A stretch of 64,000 nucleotides of DNA from Enoplolaimus lenunculus. Its lineage: Eukaryota; Nematoda; Enoplea; Enoplida; Thoracostomopsidae. The notes beneath the pieces are model-generated. The model worked only from the letters and a program-made list of their open reading frames with translations, was not told the DNA's origin and did not search any database. Shown in pieces: positions 1 to 38,002 of this stretch. Every line of letters starts with the position of its first letter. The first letter of the stretch is position 1. Both the position numbers and the translations under genes were made by a program. The DNA lies in the NCBI GenBank assembly GCA_030248215.1, contig JASANG010000546.1, positions 124,001-188,000 on the forward strand. The letters run 5' to 3'.

Positions 1-749
1 GGGATACGGTGGTACAGTAGACAAGGCTTCTTCAGTACTTCGACCTCTCTCGACTGACTGAAAAGAAACCTTTCACTGAATTACAATCTACACAAAACAA
101 CATATGTTGAGTGAATGCGTTATTGTAATTCACGATGTGCGTTATCTGAAAATAACCATGCTCCGACAGTCTGAAAGGTTTTGTCTATATTGCGTTTTAG
201 GTACCAAGCAGTGCGCACACACTAAAACGACTTATAAATGTTATGCTTTGAAGATACAATATCTAGCAGGCAGAGCGGCAATGCAAAAGAAAATAATATC
301 GGAACCGGAATTAGAATTGAAATTTTGACATTTGTTAGCCATATTTCAATTCTACTTAATTATGAAAATGATTTCATTTCGTTATACAAAACAAATTGTG
401 TCTCGCGTTTAGCTTTCTGTCATAGTCTAAAAACTGTACATAATTTGATGGCTAGTCTATTACATTATATATCTACCTGCGCTAAAATAATTTGCAATCC
501 ATTATCAAGCATTTTCATTGTCTGGAACAAAATGGGAAACATTAAACTTGAAACTCCAAATAATGACGAAAAACGATAGGTAACCAAAAAAATCAAAATT
601 CCAGCACCGGAATCAAACGCCGTCAGAATCGTATCACAAATGTTGCCGGAATATCAGCCGGTGCTGGAATTCTGTTGGAACTCTGCTATCCAGGCAACAA
701 TTACAAATAAAATAAATACAGGTGTTACAATGCAAGCACAAAGACTATA

Positions 750-1796
750 TATAGATGGGCACCAGATATCCGGCCGGATGTGAAAAAATATTTTAATATA
801 TCTGAAAAAACTACTTTTCGTGGTACCGTAATCAGTACATATTTGGATGATCTGAATTCTGAGTTCTAGGCTTCGGTAGGAATAGTTTCTATTTTATTCT
901 ATTGTATTGATCTATGCATCAGTATGCTTTGAATGTACAATGCGTCGTCCGACAGCTTGTCGACCGACATTTCGTCGCCCGACACCTCGTCTCATCGACC
1001 TCGAAAACTTTTCGCCCCGCTAACTCGTTACCGTGACAACTCGTCGACCCCAATAACAGTAAGAAAACCACCGGTATGACTACACATTCTTTCAAGACAT
1101 GAATGGTGTATTGCTGGTGGAATATGTTCGGCAATATACCAAAAGTCGCATCTTCAAACCAATGACGACTTCGAGCGAGTTCCTGAATATGGTGACCCGA
1201 ACTAAAAAAGCAACATACGCTTTTAATTCTAGTTGTACTCATGAGCTAGAAGCAGGTCCGTAGTCAGCTCAGCTCACCTCACTTAAGGGGGGTGGGGCTA
1301 AAATTTTTTCACGAAGAACATACAAGGGTTTTCGATTATTTACAAGAAAGGTTGAAAAATTGCTAGAGGCACCCTGCCTATGGTCCCGGATATAAAATTA
1401 TTGCCGTCTGCAGTTTGTGTTAGTTCAGATCGTGGGAATGAACGTAAAATATTAAGTTACATTCGTAACTAAAAATTTGTGATAATGGTGTGAAATGATC
1501 GGAACCTAATAGTGCACGACAAGATGTCGGGTCTACGAGTTGTACCTATTGGCAGGCGACATGGCAGGCGAGAAGTTGCCGGGTCGGTAAGTTGGGGGGA
1601 GACAAGCTGTCGGGGTCGACGAGTTGCCAGGGCGACAGTCAATGTATACGTATCATTGCTTTAGTTGGAAAAGATAGCGGTACTTAAATAACAACTAATT
1701 CAAAGCCGACAAAACTGAATTTGGGATACCTAACAAGAAAATTGGCAAGAATTGCCGAATATCTGGATATGAATAAATATCCGATGCCCATCACTA
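750..1796. mobile_element. GATGGGCA-family element with inverted minisatellite arms
   Basis: It begins TATAGATGGGCACCAGATAT and ends AATATCCGATGCCCATCACTA, matching the ends of the 40340 copy. No target duplication is evident. It contains two oppositely oriented clusters of CGACAACTCGTCGACC-like motifs. The short open stretch at 1242-919 on the minus strand is a by-product of this repeat, not a gene. Confidence 0.55.
925..1640. repeat. Two inverted clusters of a CGACAACTCGTCGAC minisatellite
   Basis: The left cluster (925-1055) has motifs such as GTCGTCCGACAGCTTGTCG and GACAACTCGTCGACC. The right cluster (1508-1640) carries the opposite orientation, CGACAAGATGTCGGGT and GGGGTCGACGAGTTGCC. 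Unit length is roughly 15-20 bp. About 450 bp separates them. Confidence 0.55.
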
Positions 1797-2679
1797 CAAA
1801 GGACCAGACAGTTTAGTAAAATAAAACGAAAAACAGGAATATTTGAGCAACGCATATTTTTGCTTAATTAATACCAGCCAAATGCTAGCTACAAGCGTCG
1901 GTAGAATAACTTACACGCTTGACAGCAATTCGCTTACATTATTCCTCGTAAATCTTACAAAATTAGTACCGAAACCTCTTAGGTTTTTTGACTATAAAAC
2001 TTTAGCAATTATACAACCCATAACAGAAAACAATTCGGTTAAATGTAACAATTATGAAACATTGTAACTAATATAAAGACTTTGTGATGTAAGCGGAACA
2101 GCAGCTGTTATAATGCGATATTGCAATGAATCCGTTGCAACAGAGTTTCTAAGGTGAATGGCACGTTGGTAACGTTGGAGTGCGCAGTTTTTCTACGTTC
2201 CACTGAAACAACACATAACTACAGAATAGCAGTTTTATGTTGTTTTTACTGTATACCATTAATCGACTTATAAGCGAAGCATGTGTTTGCATTAAGCCGT
2301 AAAAATGCAATGAAGTAAAATGGTACATGTTTTACTGCATATAATGATGCACATCTCCAAAAGCGAAAATTGACCCGATTTAACACGAATGACACCTACA
2401 CCACCCACCCTTCTAATTGAGACGTACATTCATACTCAAGCCTGTTGACACATTCACGTCTCTGTTTAAGTAGCTACGCGTCTACATGTTAGTGATAGTA
2501 ATTCAGCGAAGGAATTTTGCGCATTTACGCTAATATTTACACTGAAGTTTATATAAAGAAGTTAAATAAGAAACGTGAATTTGTAGCATAATCAAGGACA
2601 TATACAAGGCGACAGAGGAATATACGTTTACTCGAAACTTCATCAGACATAGACGAACGAAAACAGCACAATTTAGAGG

Positions 2680-18272
<15,593 letters not shown>

Positions 18273-19299
18273 ATTAAGTATGCATTGAGTAAATTATTTT
18301 CATGACCATATGAAAAAACCCCAGCCGCATATACTTCTGCTATGCTGCTTTTATCGCCAACCACTAATGACAATACTTTCTGAAACGTTACCAGAAGGAC
18401 TAATTAAATTTCTGATCGTCAAATTTCCAAATTTAACAAAATAGGTACTTCGAAACTCCTGGACCATATGCAGTTGCGGTTCCGCTCCAACTTTGTACTA
18501 CAGCAATTAAATTGAATCTTCAAAATAGTTTAAGGTTGAATTATCAGTGGTACAGGAACGACTGAAATAAAATTCAAGCGGCGATAGCAACGCACGTGAA
18601 ACGCTGCTAGTCTGCGAGTGCGAATGCTAAATGTTTGACCAAACCAATTTCACTTCAAAGTCTCATGTATATATCGTTTGGAATTCAACAACGAAATGTA
18701 ATGTGCATATCGGATACAATTCAACTACATAATTGACCTGCTCCGGAAATTGACACGGACTTACAGTAGTTTAACCTTGAAGTTAACTTAGTGTTGCGCT
18801 GTACTCACCGCGCGTCATGTGAAAAAATAATTTTTATGAAACACGCAGTGCCGAACGCCGTCGCGAGGTACATCTCACATTTAGTGTTATTCGTGACGCT
18901 CGGAGTTGTGCGGTGACGTTCCACACAGCATCGCACATCAAAGTTTAATGCAACCCTTAATTTCCAAATTGAACGCGTAAAACGTATTTACCCAGCGGTG
19001 CATGTAGAGGGCCTCCTTTCCCGCTCACCGAAAGTTTTAGTTTGAAAATTTTCTTCGTTTACAATTACAAAGTTTAAATTGAAAATGGCCGGAAACCTTC
19101 TCGCTCGCAAACATTCAGCATATCAATATCAAACCTTGTGCGCGGCACAGGGTGTAAACGGATAGTAAAATAACGGAAACGGATATTGATCAAAATACGG
19201 AACGGATATATGGCTACACACTAGTGTCGCATATCAAAATTCATAACATACATCTGTTAGGTACCTCTACCAGGGAACATCCAGAGGCCTGCCTACGGT

Positions 19300-19720
19300 T
19301 CCGTCTCCACCGCAAATGGACCTAAGACACCGGCTCCGGTATATTTTTTGAAGAAAGGTTCCGGCAATCTCGGTAGTAAAATTTTGCATAGTTTTACAGA
19401 ATTTAACATTTAACGCGCTTGGTTTTAACTTTTGGCAAAATTTTGAAATAAAAATTGCCTAGATTTTGAAAAAAAATAAGCGTAAAACCGAAAAATCTAA
19501 CAACACAGTACAGATATTTGCTAAAATTAACAAATTAAACATTATTTTAACTACCTAATTTCGCCTCACCTCCGGCTTTACTTCCGGCTCCGGCAAGTCT
19601 TCTTGACCTGTAGCTCCGGCTCCGGCAAGTTTTCTTGACTTGTGGCCCCGGCTCCGCCATGTTTTCTTGACCTGTGGCTCTGATTCCGGAATTTTTCACC
19701 TCCGGTAGCACCATGACTCC
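19300..19720. repeat. CTCCGGCAAGTTTTCTTGACC minisatellite region
   Basis: Three or more units of about 36 bp (GGCTCCGGCAAGT, TTCTTGACCTGTGGC) lie at 19570-19700. Related CACCGGCTCCGGT sequence near 19325 suggests a MITE with GC-rich subterminal repeats. A distant relative lies at 48760-48850. Confidence 0.45.
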
Positions 19721-20517
19721 TACAACTTAAAAAGTGTTTCATAATTTATCACGAAACTGTAAACATCGCTGTCCATGAACCTTAAATGTCAGAATACTTG
19801 TCGACTGACGTTATGCTGGAATTGCGACCGAGACACGGATTCCGTTACAATCCTGACATATACGTCGTTGAAAAATCTGCTGGCTAAACTGTTATTGAAG
19901 TTTTAGACCTAAGAGACTCGATTGTTTGGTTAGACCGGTATTTGGTAGGTCTCGTTGCATGAATATCGGCCATTTAGAACCGACCCTAGAAGTCGACGAT
20001 TCAGCAAATGCTGGTAGTTTCAAAAAGCAGAAGTTAATATTGCTGAAGCAAGTAATGCCTAATGACAATAATTTCACTATGAATCTATGAATTTTCAAAC
20101 TTTTGCATATTTTTATCTGCTCTAGCCGCCAAACTTTGTTTTTACTTTAGCTTTCGCTTGGATACTGTCCCCATACCCTTTGAACAGGCTCGGGACAAAT
20201 CCCAAATGTCTCGAAACACCCTCGGTACAACTCTAATAAAAACTATAGTGTTGTTTATGAACCCATGCAACACTTTGTAGAACGCACAAGGAATTTGACA
20301 AGCAATTTTGATTTAAATTTGCCAATTGTGAAAATAAAAACGACCGCAATGGGAAATTGAAAGTTTTTAAGCTGGAGTGGGAATTTGATAAGCACTTTTA
20401 GTATAGCGAAAAAAAGACAAGTAGTTCTTTACCGCTTAAATGGCTTCTCTTCAAAAGAAATAAAATTATGAACTCACCGTGTGATGACATTATATATCTA
20501 CGTTTCATTATCATTAG

Positions 20518-20684
20518 ACCCATGTAAAGATCAGGCCGGAACGTTTTTCTGCGGGACTATAATAGCGTAATCTTCGGTTTTAGACTAATCTTTTGCTTTA
20601 GGTTTAGGTATAAACTCGTTCTTACACTTCAGGCTGAGGAATATGCTTACACTACTGTTACAACCGTGTTCTGTTCTGTACTTT
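20518..20684. mobile_element. GGCCCATGTA-family MITE copy
   Basis: ACCCATGTAAAGATCAGGCC at the left, then GACTATAATAGCGTAATC and TTTAGGTTTAGG, and a decayed right end (CTGTTACAACCGTGTTC). It is the older of the neighbouring copies. Confidence 0.5.
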
Positions 20685-20858
20685 GACGATTCTTACAGTA
20701 TGAATCAATAATCCTTTCGCTCAATACAGCACTTGGACAAAACGTTATTCAAACACCTAATTATTTATTTTACTAGAAAGCGAAAAACGTTCACAAAATC
20801 ACAGAATTTCACGTAGAGAACTGTTGCAAACCGAATAAGAGGAATGACTGTTAATATT

Positions 20859-21042
20859 GGCACATGTAAAGATCAGGGTCGGGACGTTTTTCGGTGAGAC
20901 CACAATAGAGTAAGCTTAAGCGTTAGACTAATTTTTCTGCTTGATTTATGCTTAGGCTTAGGAATATGCTCATTCTTACACTTAGGCTTAGGCTTAGAAA
21001 TACGCTTATAATACTGTTCCGCCACTGTGCTTTACTTTAGCC
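20859..21042. mobile_element. GGCCCATGTA-family MITE copy with TTAGGC tract
   Basis: GGCACATGTAAAGATCAGGG at the left, ACTTAGGCTTAGGCTTAG in the core, and TACTGTTCCGCCACTG at the right. Same family as 21732. Confidence 0.5.
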
Positions 21043-21167
21043 TTTATTTTTTTACCCCCCACCCATCCACCTCCCTTCGTTTACAGATATATCCGGTATT
21101 GCAACTATCCGTTGAATTAAACGTTTAATTTGAGCGATAATGCAAGGTTATACTTCAAAAAGTATGC

Positions 21168-21358
21168 TTTAAAGTTTCGAACTCAACTTTATTTGATGCT
21201 AGAGTTATTTATGCACTAGAATCGGGGATAATTGACATTTATGGACTCTAGTTAAGATTTAGGGACTCTGTCCGGTTATGGACTCTTATTACGGATACGG
21301 ACTCCTATGATTGGGACTCAAAATGGGAACCCCATCTTATTCGGGTCACTACAGTAGC
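21168..21358. repeat. 190-bp GGACTC repeat, copy 1
   Basis: It runs from CTTTAAAGTTTCGAACTCAA to ATTCGGGTCACTACAGT with internal GGACTCTTATTACGGATACGG. The same unit lies at 40542-40735. There are no obvious inverted ends. Confidence 0.6.
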
Positions 21359-21731
21359 CATTGGGATGCCTAAATGTGGACGGTGAATTATTATTGATGC
21401 TCCGTCAGAATATAATACGTCAAGTGTGTTATGCGCCGGAATTTAAAAAATATTGTTGCACTTCGTGTGTTGAAGTACCGGAACGCTACGTTGACAATTT
21501 CGGTTTTGCAATTTTTCTCATTTTTTTAAAAGTTGAATTATTGTTTTTTGAGTAGGAAGAAATTGTCTGCATATCTCAAAAAACGCTCGAAACCAAACCT
21601 TTCACAAAACGTTAGTTTAGCTACTCAATTTTGCTTAAAGAAATAACGGAAATTCGGTTATGTTTACGCTTAAAATTAGTTACAGACAACGCATATATAT
21701 CGCAATTTTTCATTAAACATATGCTGTAATT

Positions 21732-21905
21732 CGCCCATGTATAGAAAAGGGCCGGAACGTTTTCCGGCGGACTGTAATTAGAGTAAGCTTAAGCTTTAGG
21801 CTAATTTTTTTGCTTAGGCTTAGGCATAGGCTTATTCTTACGCTTAATCTTAGGCTTAGGAATATGCTTATAGTACTGTTCCGGCCTTGTTCCATACATT
21901 GGCCC
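21732..21905. mobile_element. GGCCCATGTA-family MITE with TTAGGC-like core
   Basis: 174 bp. It begins CGCCCATGTATAGAAAAGGG and ends CCTTGTTCCATACATTGGCC(C). Flanks TGTAATT and TGCAATT are a 7-bp target duplication with one change. The core is a degenerate GCTTAGGCTTAGGCATAGGC run. Confidence 0.7.
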
Positions 21906-22517
21906 TGCAATTGATTGTCTGAAAAAGAACTAAAAGTTCGATATTCATCTAAAATCTTACAAATTTCGGCGCATCCACAGTTTTGGCTTTAAAATTTAAG
22001 AAAGCCCAGTGAATATTTACACGCAGCCATTCTGTTGGCAGAAAAATAAAACATATTTGATACTTTTTAACTTAAATATCCGTTTTCCGTCTTCGTTATT
22101 TTAACTTTCCGTTTTAACCTTAGCTGTTGGTATGCTGATGCTATACAGAACGGTCACAGCAACTCTAAGAAACGATAACAAATTTGTAAGATATATCGCG
22201 ACTTAAAATCGGAATATCAACCTTTCACGAAATACATTAGTAAGATTTGTAGTGCAATATTTAGCTCAGTTGCAAAACTTTCCAAAATCAAGTCAGGGTT
22301 ACCAACGTTATTATTTAGATAGAAATGATGGTTTACGCTACATTGGTTGAGACCGCTGCAAAAACCTGGAAAAAGCTCACTAGCACAATTGCAAGGTTTG
22401 TTCTTAATTACACTAAAAGCAATGCAACAGTATTATAACGAAAAAATAAAAATAAGAATGTTCTAATTTAAAAGAGGTATAGCATTGTATAGTCAATATC
22501 ACAAGTTGACTGCATAT

Positions 22518-32665
<10,148 letters not shown>

Positions 32666-33104
32666 ATCGCATAAAATGCGAAGTAACCCAAGTATTCGAC
32701 AAGTAATACCCTACAATTCAAAAGTTAAAATCTTTATTTTAACTTATTGATATATGATTTTAGGCCTACTAGTTGTAATATATTGCATAAAAATTCTGCA
32801 TTATTTATCTATTACATTGTTTTCGATGAGTTAACTAGCCATAATTGATTGTAGTTTAGTTTTACAGAACCAAAAAATGATTGCTAATTTGTTCATGCGA
32901 CGATTCTGAGAATTGTTGCCACCCAACAGGTACCCTAAATGATTATTACACTGGTTAAGTGGTTAATACAAATTATCCGTATGGTCACAAAATGTGTTGC
33001 TATATATAGCTGTGACCACCTGGTAACGGTGTATACGCGCAAACGCTTAGGCCAGTAGTTTATAAAGTCACGCAACTTGCACAAAACCATGCGTACACCT
33101 GGTA

Positions 33105-33385
33105 AATTTTGAGACGGCAGTGTGATGGCAACTGAAGATAAAAAGCTTCCGTAACCAGCGCACAGAAGCCAAAAAGCTTCAGTATCTTGGACACTGAAGT
33201 TTTCTTGGCTTCAGCAAGCTTGACACTGAAGCCAATAAGCTTCAGTATGCTGAATACTAAAGCCAAAAAAGCTCGGGAATACTGAACTTTTTAACTTCAG
33301 TTTGGGCTTCAGTGTCTAGCATACTGAAACCAGAAAAGCTTCAGTATCCCAGAAACTGAATTCAAAAAGCTCCATTATAAGGGAT
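33105..33385. repeat. Palindromic CTTCAGT minisatellite, cluster 1
   Basis: Units of about 28-32 bp of the form AAGCTTCAGTATCC..GGACACTGAAGC, each an inverted repeat of itself, are separated by CAAAAAGC linkers. At least six units are recognisable. Cluster 2 is at 33880-34140. Confidence 0.7.
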
Positions 33386-33879
33386 GCTTTAGTCTAATGA
33401 TGACGAAATGTAGGCAACTACATAAGTAAGTAAACAATTCATTTAGTTTTGATCGAGTCGAGGTATATGTTAATGTTTTAACAAAGGGTCGAAAGGTGTT
33501 TAATATCATCTAAATATTACAGAGCAATAAAAAAATCGCTCCAATTCTTTTAGTAATTATATTGTTTTAGCGCAAAATCAAGTAGTTTTAACCCACAAAC
33601 CGTTGTTTGAAGTCTTACAATACCAATTTTTCTTTATTTTTTCATATTTCTTAACCGGTTTGCGTTTTTATATTAAATTGTTATCTTTTAAAAATTAAAG
33701 AAAGAAAACTCTTGTGTCACAACGTATATTTAAGCATCGGGGTGCAACCGGACGTCCAATTCCGATTAGAATTCCGATCCAAAACGACTTCTTAACTCGA
33801 TTCCAATTCCGATTCAATAATCGATAGGAATCGGAATTTTTAATTCCAAATTTTAATTTTAATCTTACTATGTCCACTA

Positions 33880-34140
33880 TCCCGAAGCTTTAGTATTCCG
33901 GATACTGATGCTTTTTTAATTCAGTATCCGGGATACCGAAGCTTTTTTGGCTGCAGTATCCTGGGCACTGAAACCATAAATCTTCAGTGTCCAGCTCACT
34001 GAAATCAAAAAGCTTCAATGACCAGGCATGTCCAGGATAATGACGCGAAACAAGCATCAGTGTCCAGGATACAGAAGCTTTTTGAGTTCATTGTCCAGCG
34101 CACGAGGCCAAAAAAACTTCAGCATCCTGGACACTGAAGA
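33880..34140. repeat. Palindromic CTTCAGT minisatellite, cluster 2
   Basis: Same palindromic unit as cluster 1 (for example TTCAGTATCCGGGATACCGA, then CTTCAGTGTCCAGCTCACTG). The 495 bp between clusters holds a decayed hAT-like MITE with CAATTCCGATT repeats (about 33738-33860). Confidence 0.65.
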
Positions 34141-34429
34141 CGGAGAAAAGAAAGTTACTAGCCAATTTAACACTTCTCCACCGTTCAGAAGATTATAACA
34201 AGCAATACAACCAATGCATACACGGTTAAGAACTCAACACACGTAATACCATGGTTGCTAAAAATGTCTAACCGAAAGCCAATCACTGATTTAGATTCCA
34301 TTATTAATATGCTAGAAAATAGCGGTTAAAAATTAATTTGTTTAATCATATTCTTATCCGACATAAAATAGTAAAAGAGTTTCATTATATTTTTTCGGCG
34401 ACTCGTTTATAATCTCAAAATTTAACAAG

Positions 34430-35141
34430 CACCTAGATTTCCATATCACAAAGCCTGCTTACGTTTTGGATGATAAAATTAAAGCATGTTTGAATATATT
34501 TAGAACGAAATTTTCGGTCTAACACTAGCACCCGAGGACATTTTAAAAACACGTGGACATTATCTTCAACAAATTGGTTTCTGTATAATTTTTTGCGAGG
34601 AAGCTTATAATGTAAATCATTGATCTTCTCTCCTGTAAACTTAGGCTTAGTCCATTCCCATGATTTGTAAAAATAATCTGAATCCACATTAAGCACATTT
34701 GCCTATTGAGAAATACTTCTACCTTAACGTTTCCGAAATATGTATTCACCCACAGCAAATATGTTTCAAAGATATATAACTTTACAATATTGCCAATCTC
34801 ACTTCTTGTAAAAAAACTGGAACTTTCGCCAAGTTAGTTTGTCTTTTCGTAGTGTTCTACTTTACCTATAGAAATATTCAAATCAACTTCTCCCTCTTAA
34901 GACTTCCTTAAAACTCAGAAGTCGAACATAGGATATTAGTTACCATTAATCTGATTTTAATATTGGGAAAGTTGATACCACCTTTCGATAGGTACAACAT
35001 CAAAACACTTAGCTTCACTGTATTTGCCCGAGAAGGGTGCCAAACAAATCGTTTCAAAAAATTTTCTGCCCAACAAGTTAGCTCCTGATTTAGAGAAACC
35101 ACTGAGCATATACAATTAAACATACAAAAATAATAAGTCAT
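34430..35141 (-). mobile_element. Decayed LINE 3' remnant, probably L1/Tx1 type
   Basis: Two minus-strand stretches resemble the reverse transcriptase C-terminal region. 35141-34908 gives NFLKRFVWHPSRANTV followed by YLSKGGINFPNIKIRLMVTN, like the family pattern F.W........GGL.LPD. 34696-34433 gives EWTKPKFTGEKINDL and YRNQFVEDNVHVFLKCPR, like the terminal ..ED..HLF..CP zinc motif. The frames are broken and no RT core was found. The assignment rests on motif pattern only. Confidence 0.45.
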
Positions 35142-35796
35142 TGTACAATGTACTTTTTCATAATATGAAAAAAATCAATTACTTTTTAAATTTCATCAAA
35201 TCTTGCAAGGAAAACGGTAGTACCGTCTGCAAATTTAGTGATTCTCGAGCTTACACTTTGGATCGACCGGATATCCGGGTCCGTTTGGAAAATTGCTGTC
35301 TAACAAAAAAATCTTTTATATGTTAAAGGTAAAATATAAACTACACTAGGTTTATTCTAACTGTGAGTGTTTTCATATATTAATGGTATAGCGTTACAAT
35401 GTCTAACACATACATGTTAACGATTTAATTCACTTACGCCTAGAATTCTAATAGATGTGTTTGGTTTATTCTGCTAAGCTATGCATTTGATTTCGAAATA
35501 GAATATTGACATTTTAAGTTATAGCAATTTTTATTTATATGGATTTTAATATTTGAGTGTGTTTAAGAAATAAAGTGGTCAGCTGAAACCTACAACTTAT
35601 TGATTTTTCTCACTTTTTGCATCCTATGACACGAAAGATAGCCATTCAACGTTTCAGATACAAGTACTGCTGATGTGAATCCTGCCAAGCAGGTAAGCAG
35701 TAACTTTATTGTTAAAATTTTATATAAGTGAATAATGACTTAAGGTGGTCAGAGCTTATATAAATTATCTTTTATCAAATAATCCAAGCCAAAAAA

Positions 35797-36913
35797 GCAT
35801 CTTTTTCTAAAATACAATGTTTTTTTCATTATATTTGGAAACTAGGGAATTGCTTCGTTTAGAATTTTGTAAAATGTTAAGCACCAAAGGTGATCAGCAC
35901 CCAAGCGCCGCTAAGCTTGCTATAGTATTTCTTTGTTAATTTTAAATTTCTATTTTCAGTTCAGTTTTAATTTTTTGTTGTTCACTTTTAAGTTTTTAGT
36001 TTGGTAGTTTTAATATTTCCTTTTCGAGTGTTGGAAAATGAGTGTTTGTTTAATTATTAAATACGTATTCTTTTTGTTAACGCTTATAATTATTAGTGGT
36101 TGCTACCAGTGTTCAGGAAAATTCTTGTTCAAATCTTAGTATACCCCGAAAATATTTATTCAGCGCAAAAAGCTAGCTAATTTCGATTGGCTTAAACCAA
36201 CCTGCATAGTTTAGCCTGACACTGTTTAATTTCTGCTTGCAGAGATAGGTTGGCTCTTCTTAGCTCTGAAAATGGTTTTTGACATTTGCTTTATACGCTA
36301 AAACCACTCGGCTAAGACAGATCGTTTCACTCTTGCACGCTTGGTTTTCTTGCAGTTCGAAAAATAGAAGATCCACCCGGTGGACCTTTTTCGCAACATA
36401 GAGTAGTCCTTGAAAGGACTGTTGGGATAGGCAGGCTCTTCCGATTTAAGTGTCGGCGTTCTACCTCTACCCAGTTGGTGAACACCATGGCTGTGATGGC
36501 GACATTGTTGCGCACCACAACACCTAGAATCTTGCCGGGAACGCCGTCACCACGTTCATCTACGACATGGTGGAACTCACGGTAAGCGTCTTTTTTCTAA
36601 AATACAATGTTTTTTCATTATATTTGGAAACTAGGGAATTGCTTTGTTTTAGAATTTTGTAAAAATGTTAATCACCCAAGGTGACCAGGACCCAAGCGCC
36701 GCTAAACTTGCTATAGTATTTCTTTGTTAATTTTAAATTTTTATTTTCAGTTCAGTTTTAATTTTTTGTTGTTCAGTTTTAAGTTTTCAGTTTGGTAGTT
36801 TTAATATTTCCTTTTCGAGTGTTGGAAAATAAGTGTTTGTTTAATTATTAAGTACGTATTCTTTTTGTTAACGCTTATAATTATTAGTGGTGACTACCAG
36901 AGTTCTGGAAAAT
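35797..36913. repeat. Direct duplication of about 320 bp flanking a 470-bp insert
   Basis: Copy 1 (about 35797-36125) and copy 2 (about 36583-36913) share AAAATACAATGTTTTTT, GGAAACTAGGGAATTGCTT, CCAAGCGCCGCTAA and TTAACGCTTATAATTATTAG, with scattered differences. The insert between them contains a GC-richer minus-strand open stretch (36590-36327). I see no TG..CA ends, primer site or coding domain, so I leave the class open. Confidence 0.65.
36327..36590 (-). other. Unrecognised open stretch, 87 codons
   Basis: It is open from 36590 to a TGA at 36327. It reads YREFHHVVDERGDGVPGKIL near the start, MVFTNWVEVERRHLNRKSLP in the middle and ends RKPSVQE. It is GC-richer than its flanks and lies exactly between the two copies of a direct duplication. 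I do not recognise the sequence. It may be a remnant of a transposon ORF or chance. Confidence 0.25.
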
Positions 36914-37835
36914 TCCTGTTTTAACCGGAATTGATCCAAAAACTCGATTCTTGTTCCTGTTTCTGTTCCTGCATTCAAGATGCATGAACCTGAATTTTTA
37001 AGGTTATGTGGCAAATTATTCATAATCATTTAAATATTGGAAACTTTGTATTTGAAAATTTTTTATATGGAAATAATTTGTTGTTGCAATTGGATCAATG
37101 TTGTTGCTAAATTGTTCCTGACGTGTTTTGCAAAACTTGATGTCGAAGTAGCAGGAAGATTCTTTTAAGCCATTTTTGACAAGTTTTCTAAAAAGTGCAA
37201 CAATAATTCGGGGATGAAATTTATTTTAAATTGTGGTTGCTGTTGCTGCAGCAGCAACATTTTGTTGCTGTTCGAACGTTGGTTCCTACAATTGTTGTAA
37301 GCTGTCTTTAAAAGAATTCACTACCACTTATGCTAAGTTCTTGATAGCGTGAAAATTTATAAAAACGTTCACACTAATTCTAGCATAAAGATGTTCGAAA
37401 ACAACATATTTTTTCTTAAATTTTTTTGGCTAAACTTTACATATATTATTATTTTAGAAAAGAAAACTATTGCTATCATTATTATAGTTTTAATTGTTTG
37501 CACCTATTCATATTTATTAATTTAAAAATGTGAGTTATGCTTAGCAGTTTTAATATCAGACTGATTCAGCAACAAGAATAAGAACAAGATCAAAATTATG
37601 AGCCGTGGGTTCGAAAGAACTCACGGCAACGGCCTTGTGCTATTAGAAAAAATTGTTTAATTGTCAAGTTTTGTTATTTTTACCTAAGTATAACTCAGGG
37701 TAGTATGGTTTTGTAGTAGAACTAAACTTAAGTTCTAACCAATTTTTAGCTCAGGTTTTAACTTGCACTTAACACTTAGGGTTACGTTAGGAATTTGTTT
37801 ATACTAATGCTGGAAACCTGAATTAGACATGGGCT

Positions 37836-38002
37836 TTATTTGTAATAAAAAAATAAAAATCAAGAAAAAAAGAAAAAGAATAATAAAAAACGAATAATGA
37901 AAAAATAAAGAAAAAGAAAAGAAACGAAAAAATGAAAAATAAAAGAAACGAAAAAAATGAAAAAATCAGAATGAAAAAATGAAAATAAAAAAAATGGAAA
38001 AA
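37836..38002. repeat. A/G-only low-complexity tract
   Basis: About 165 bp that is almost free of C and T on the plus strand (AAAAAAAGAAAAAGAATAAT-like). Confidence 0.8.

Larger units (their letters stand above)
1..2679. other. Gene-free left edge
   Basis: Apart from the GATGGGCA-family element at 750-1796, I see no exon, RNA gene or clear repeat here. A C-terminal PFKFB exon hidden in this stretch cannot be excluded. Confidence 0.5.
18273..22517. other. Spacer between the phospho-lyase 3' end and the PFKFB start
   Basis: It holds the presumed PFKFB promoter (CpG-richer at 18790-18960), a CTCCGG minisatellite, three GGCCCATGTA-family MITEs and one 190-bp GGACTC repeat. No other coding region was recognised. 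Confidence 0.5.

Noticed and set aside
919-1242. 107-codon minus-strand open stretch
   Set aside because: Its Cys/Arg/Thr-rich end is the translation of the CGACAAC minisatellite, so it is a repeat by-product.
35797-36913. The 320-bp direct copies as terminal repeats of a retroelement
   Set aside because: No conserved terminal dinucleotides, primer-binding site, polypurine tract or coding domain was seen; a simple duplication with insert is as likely.
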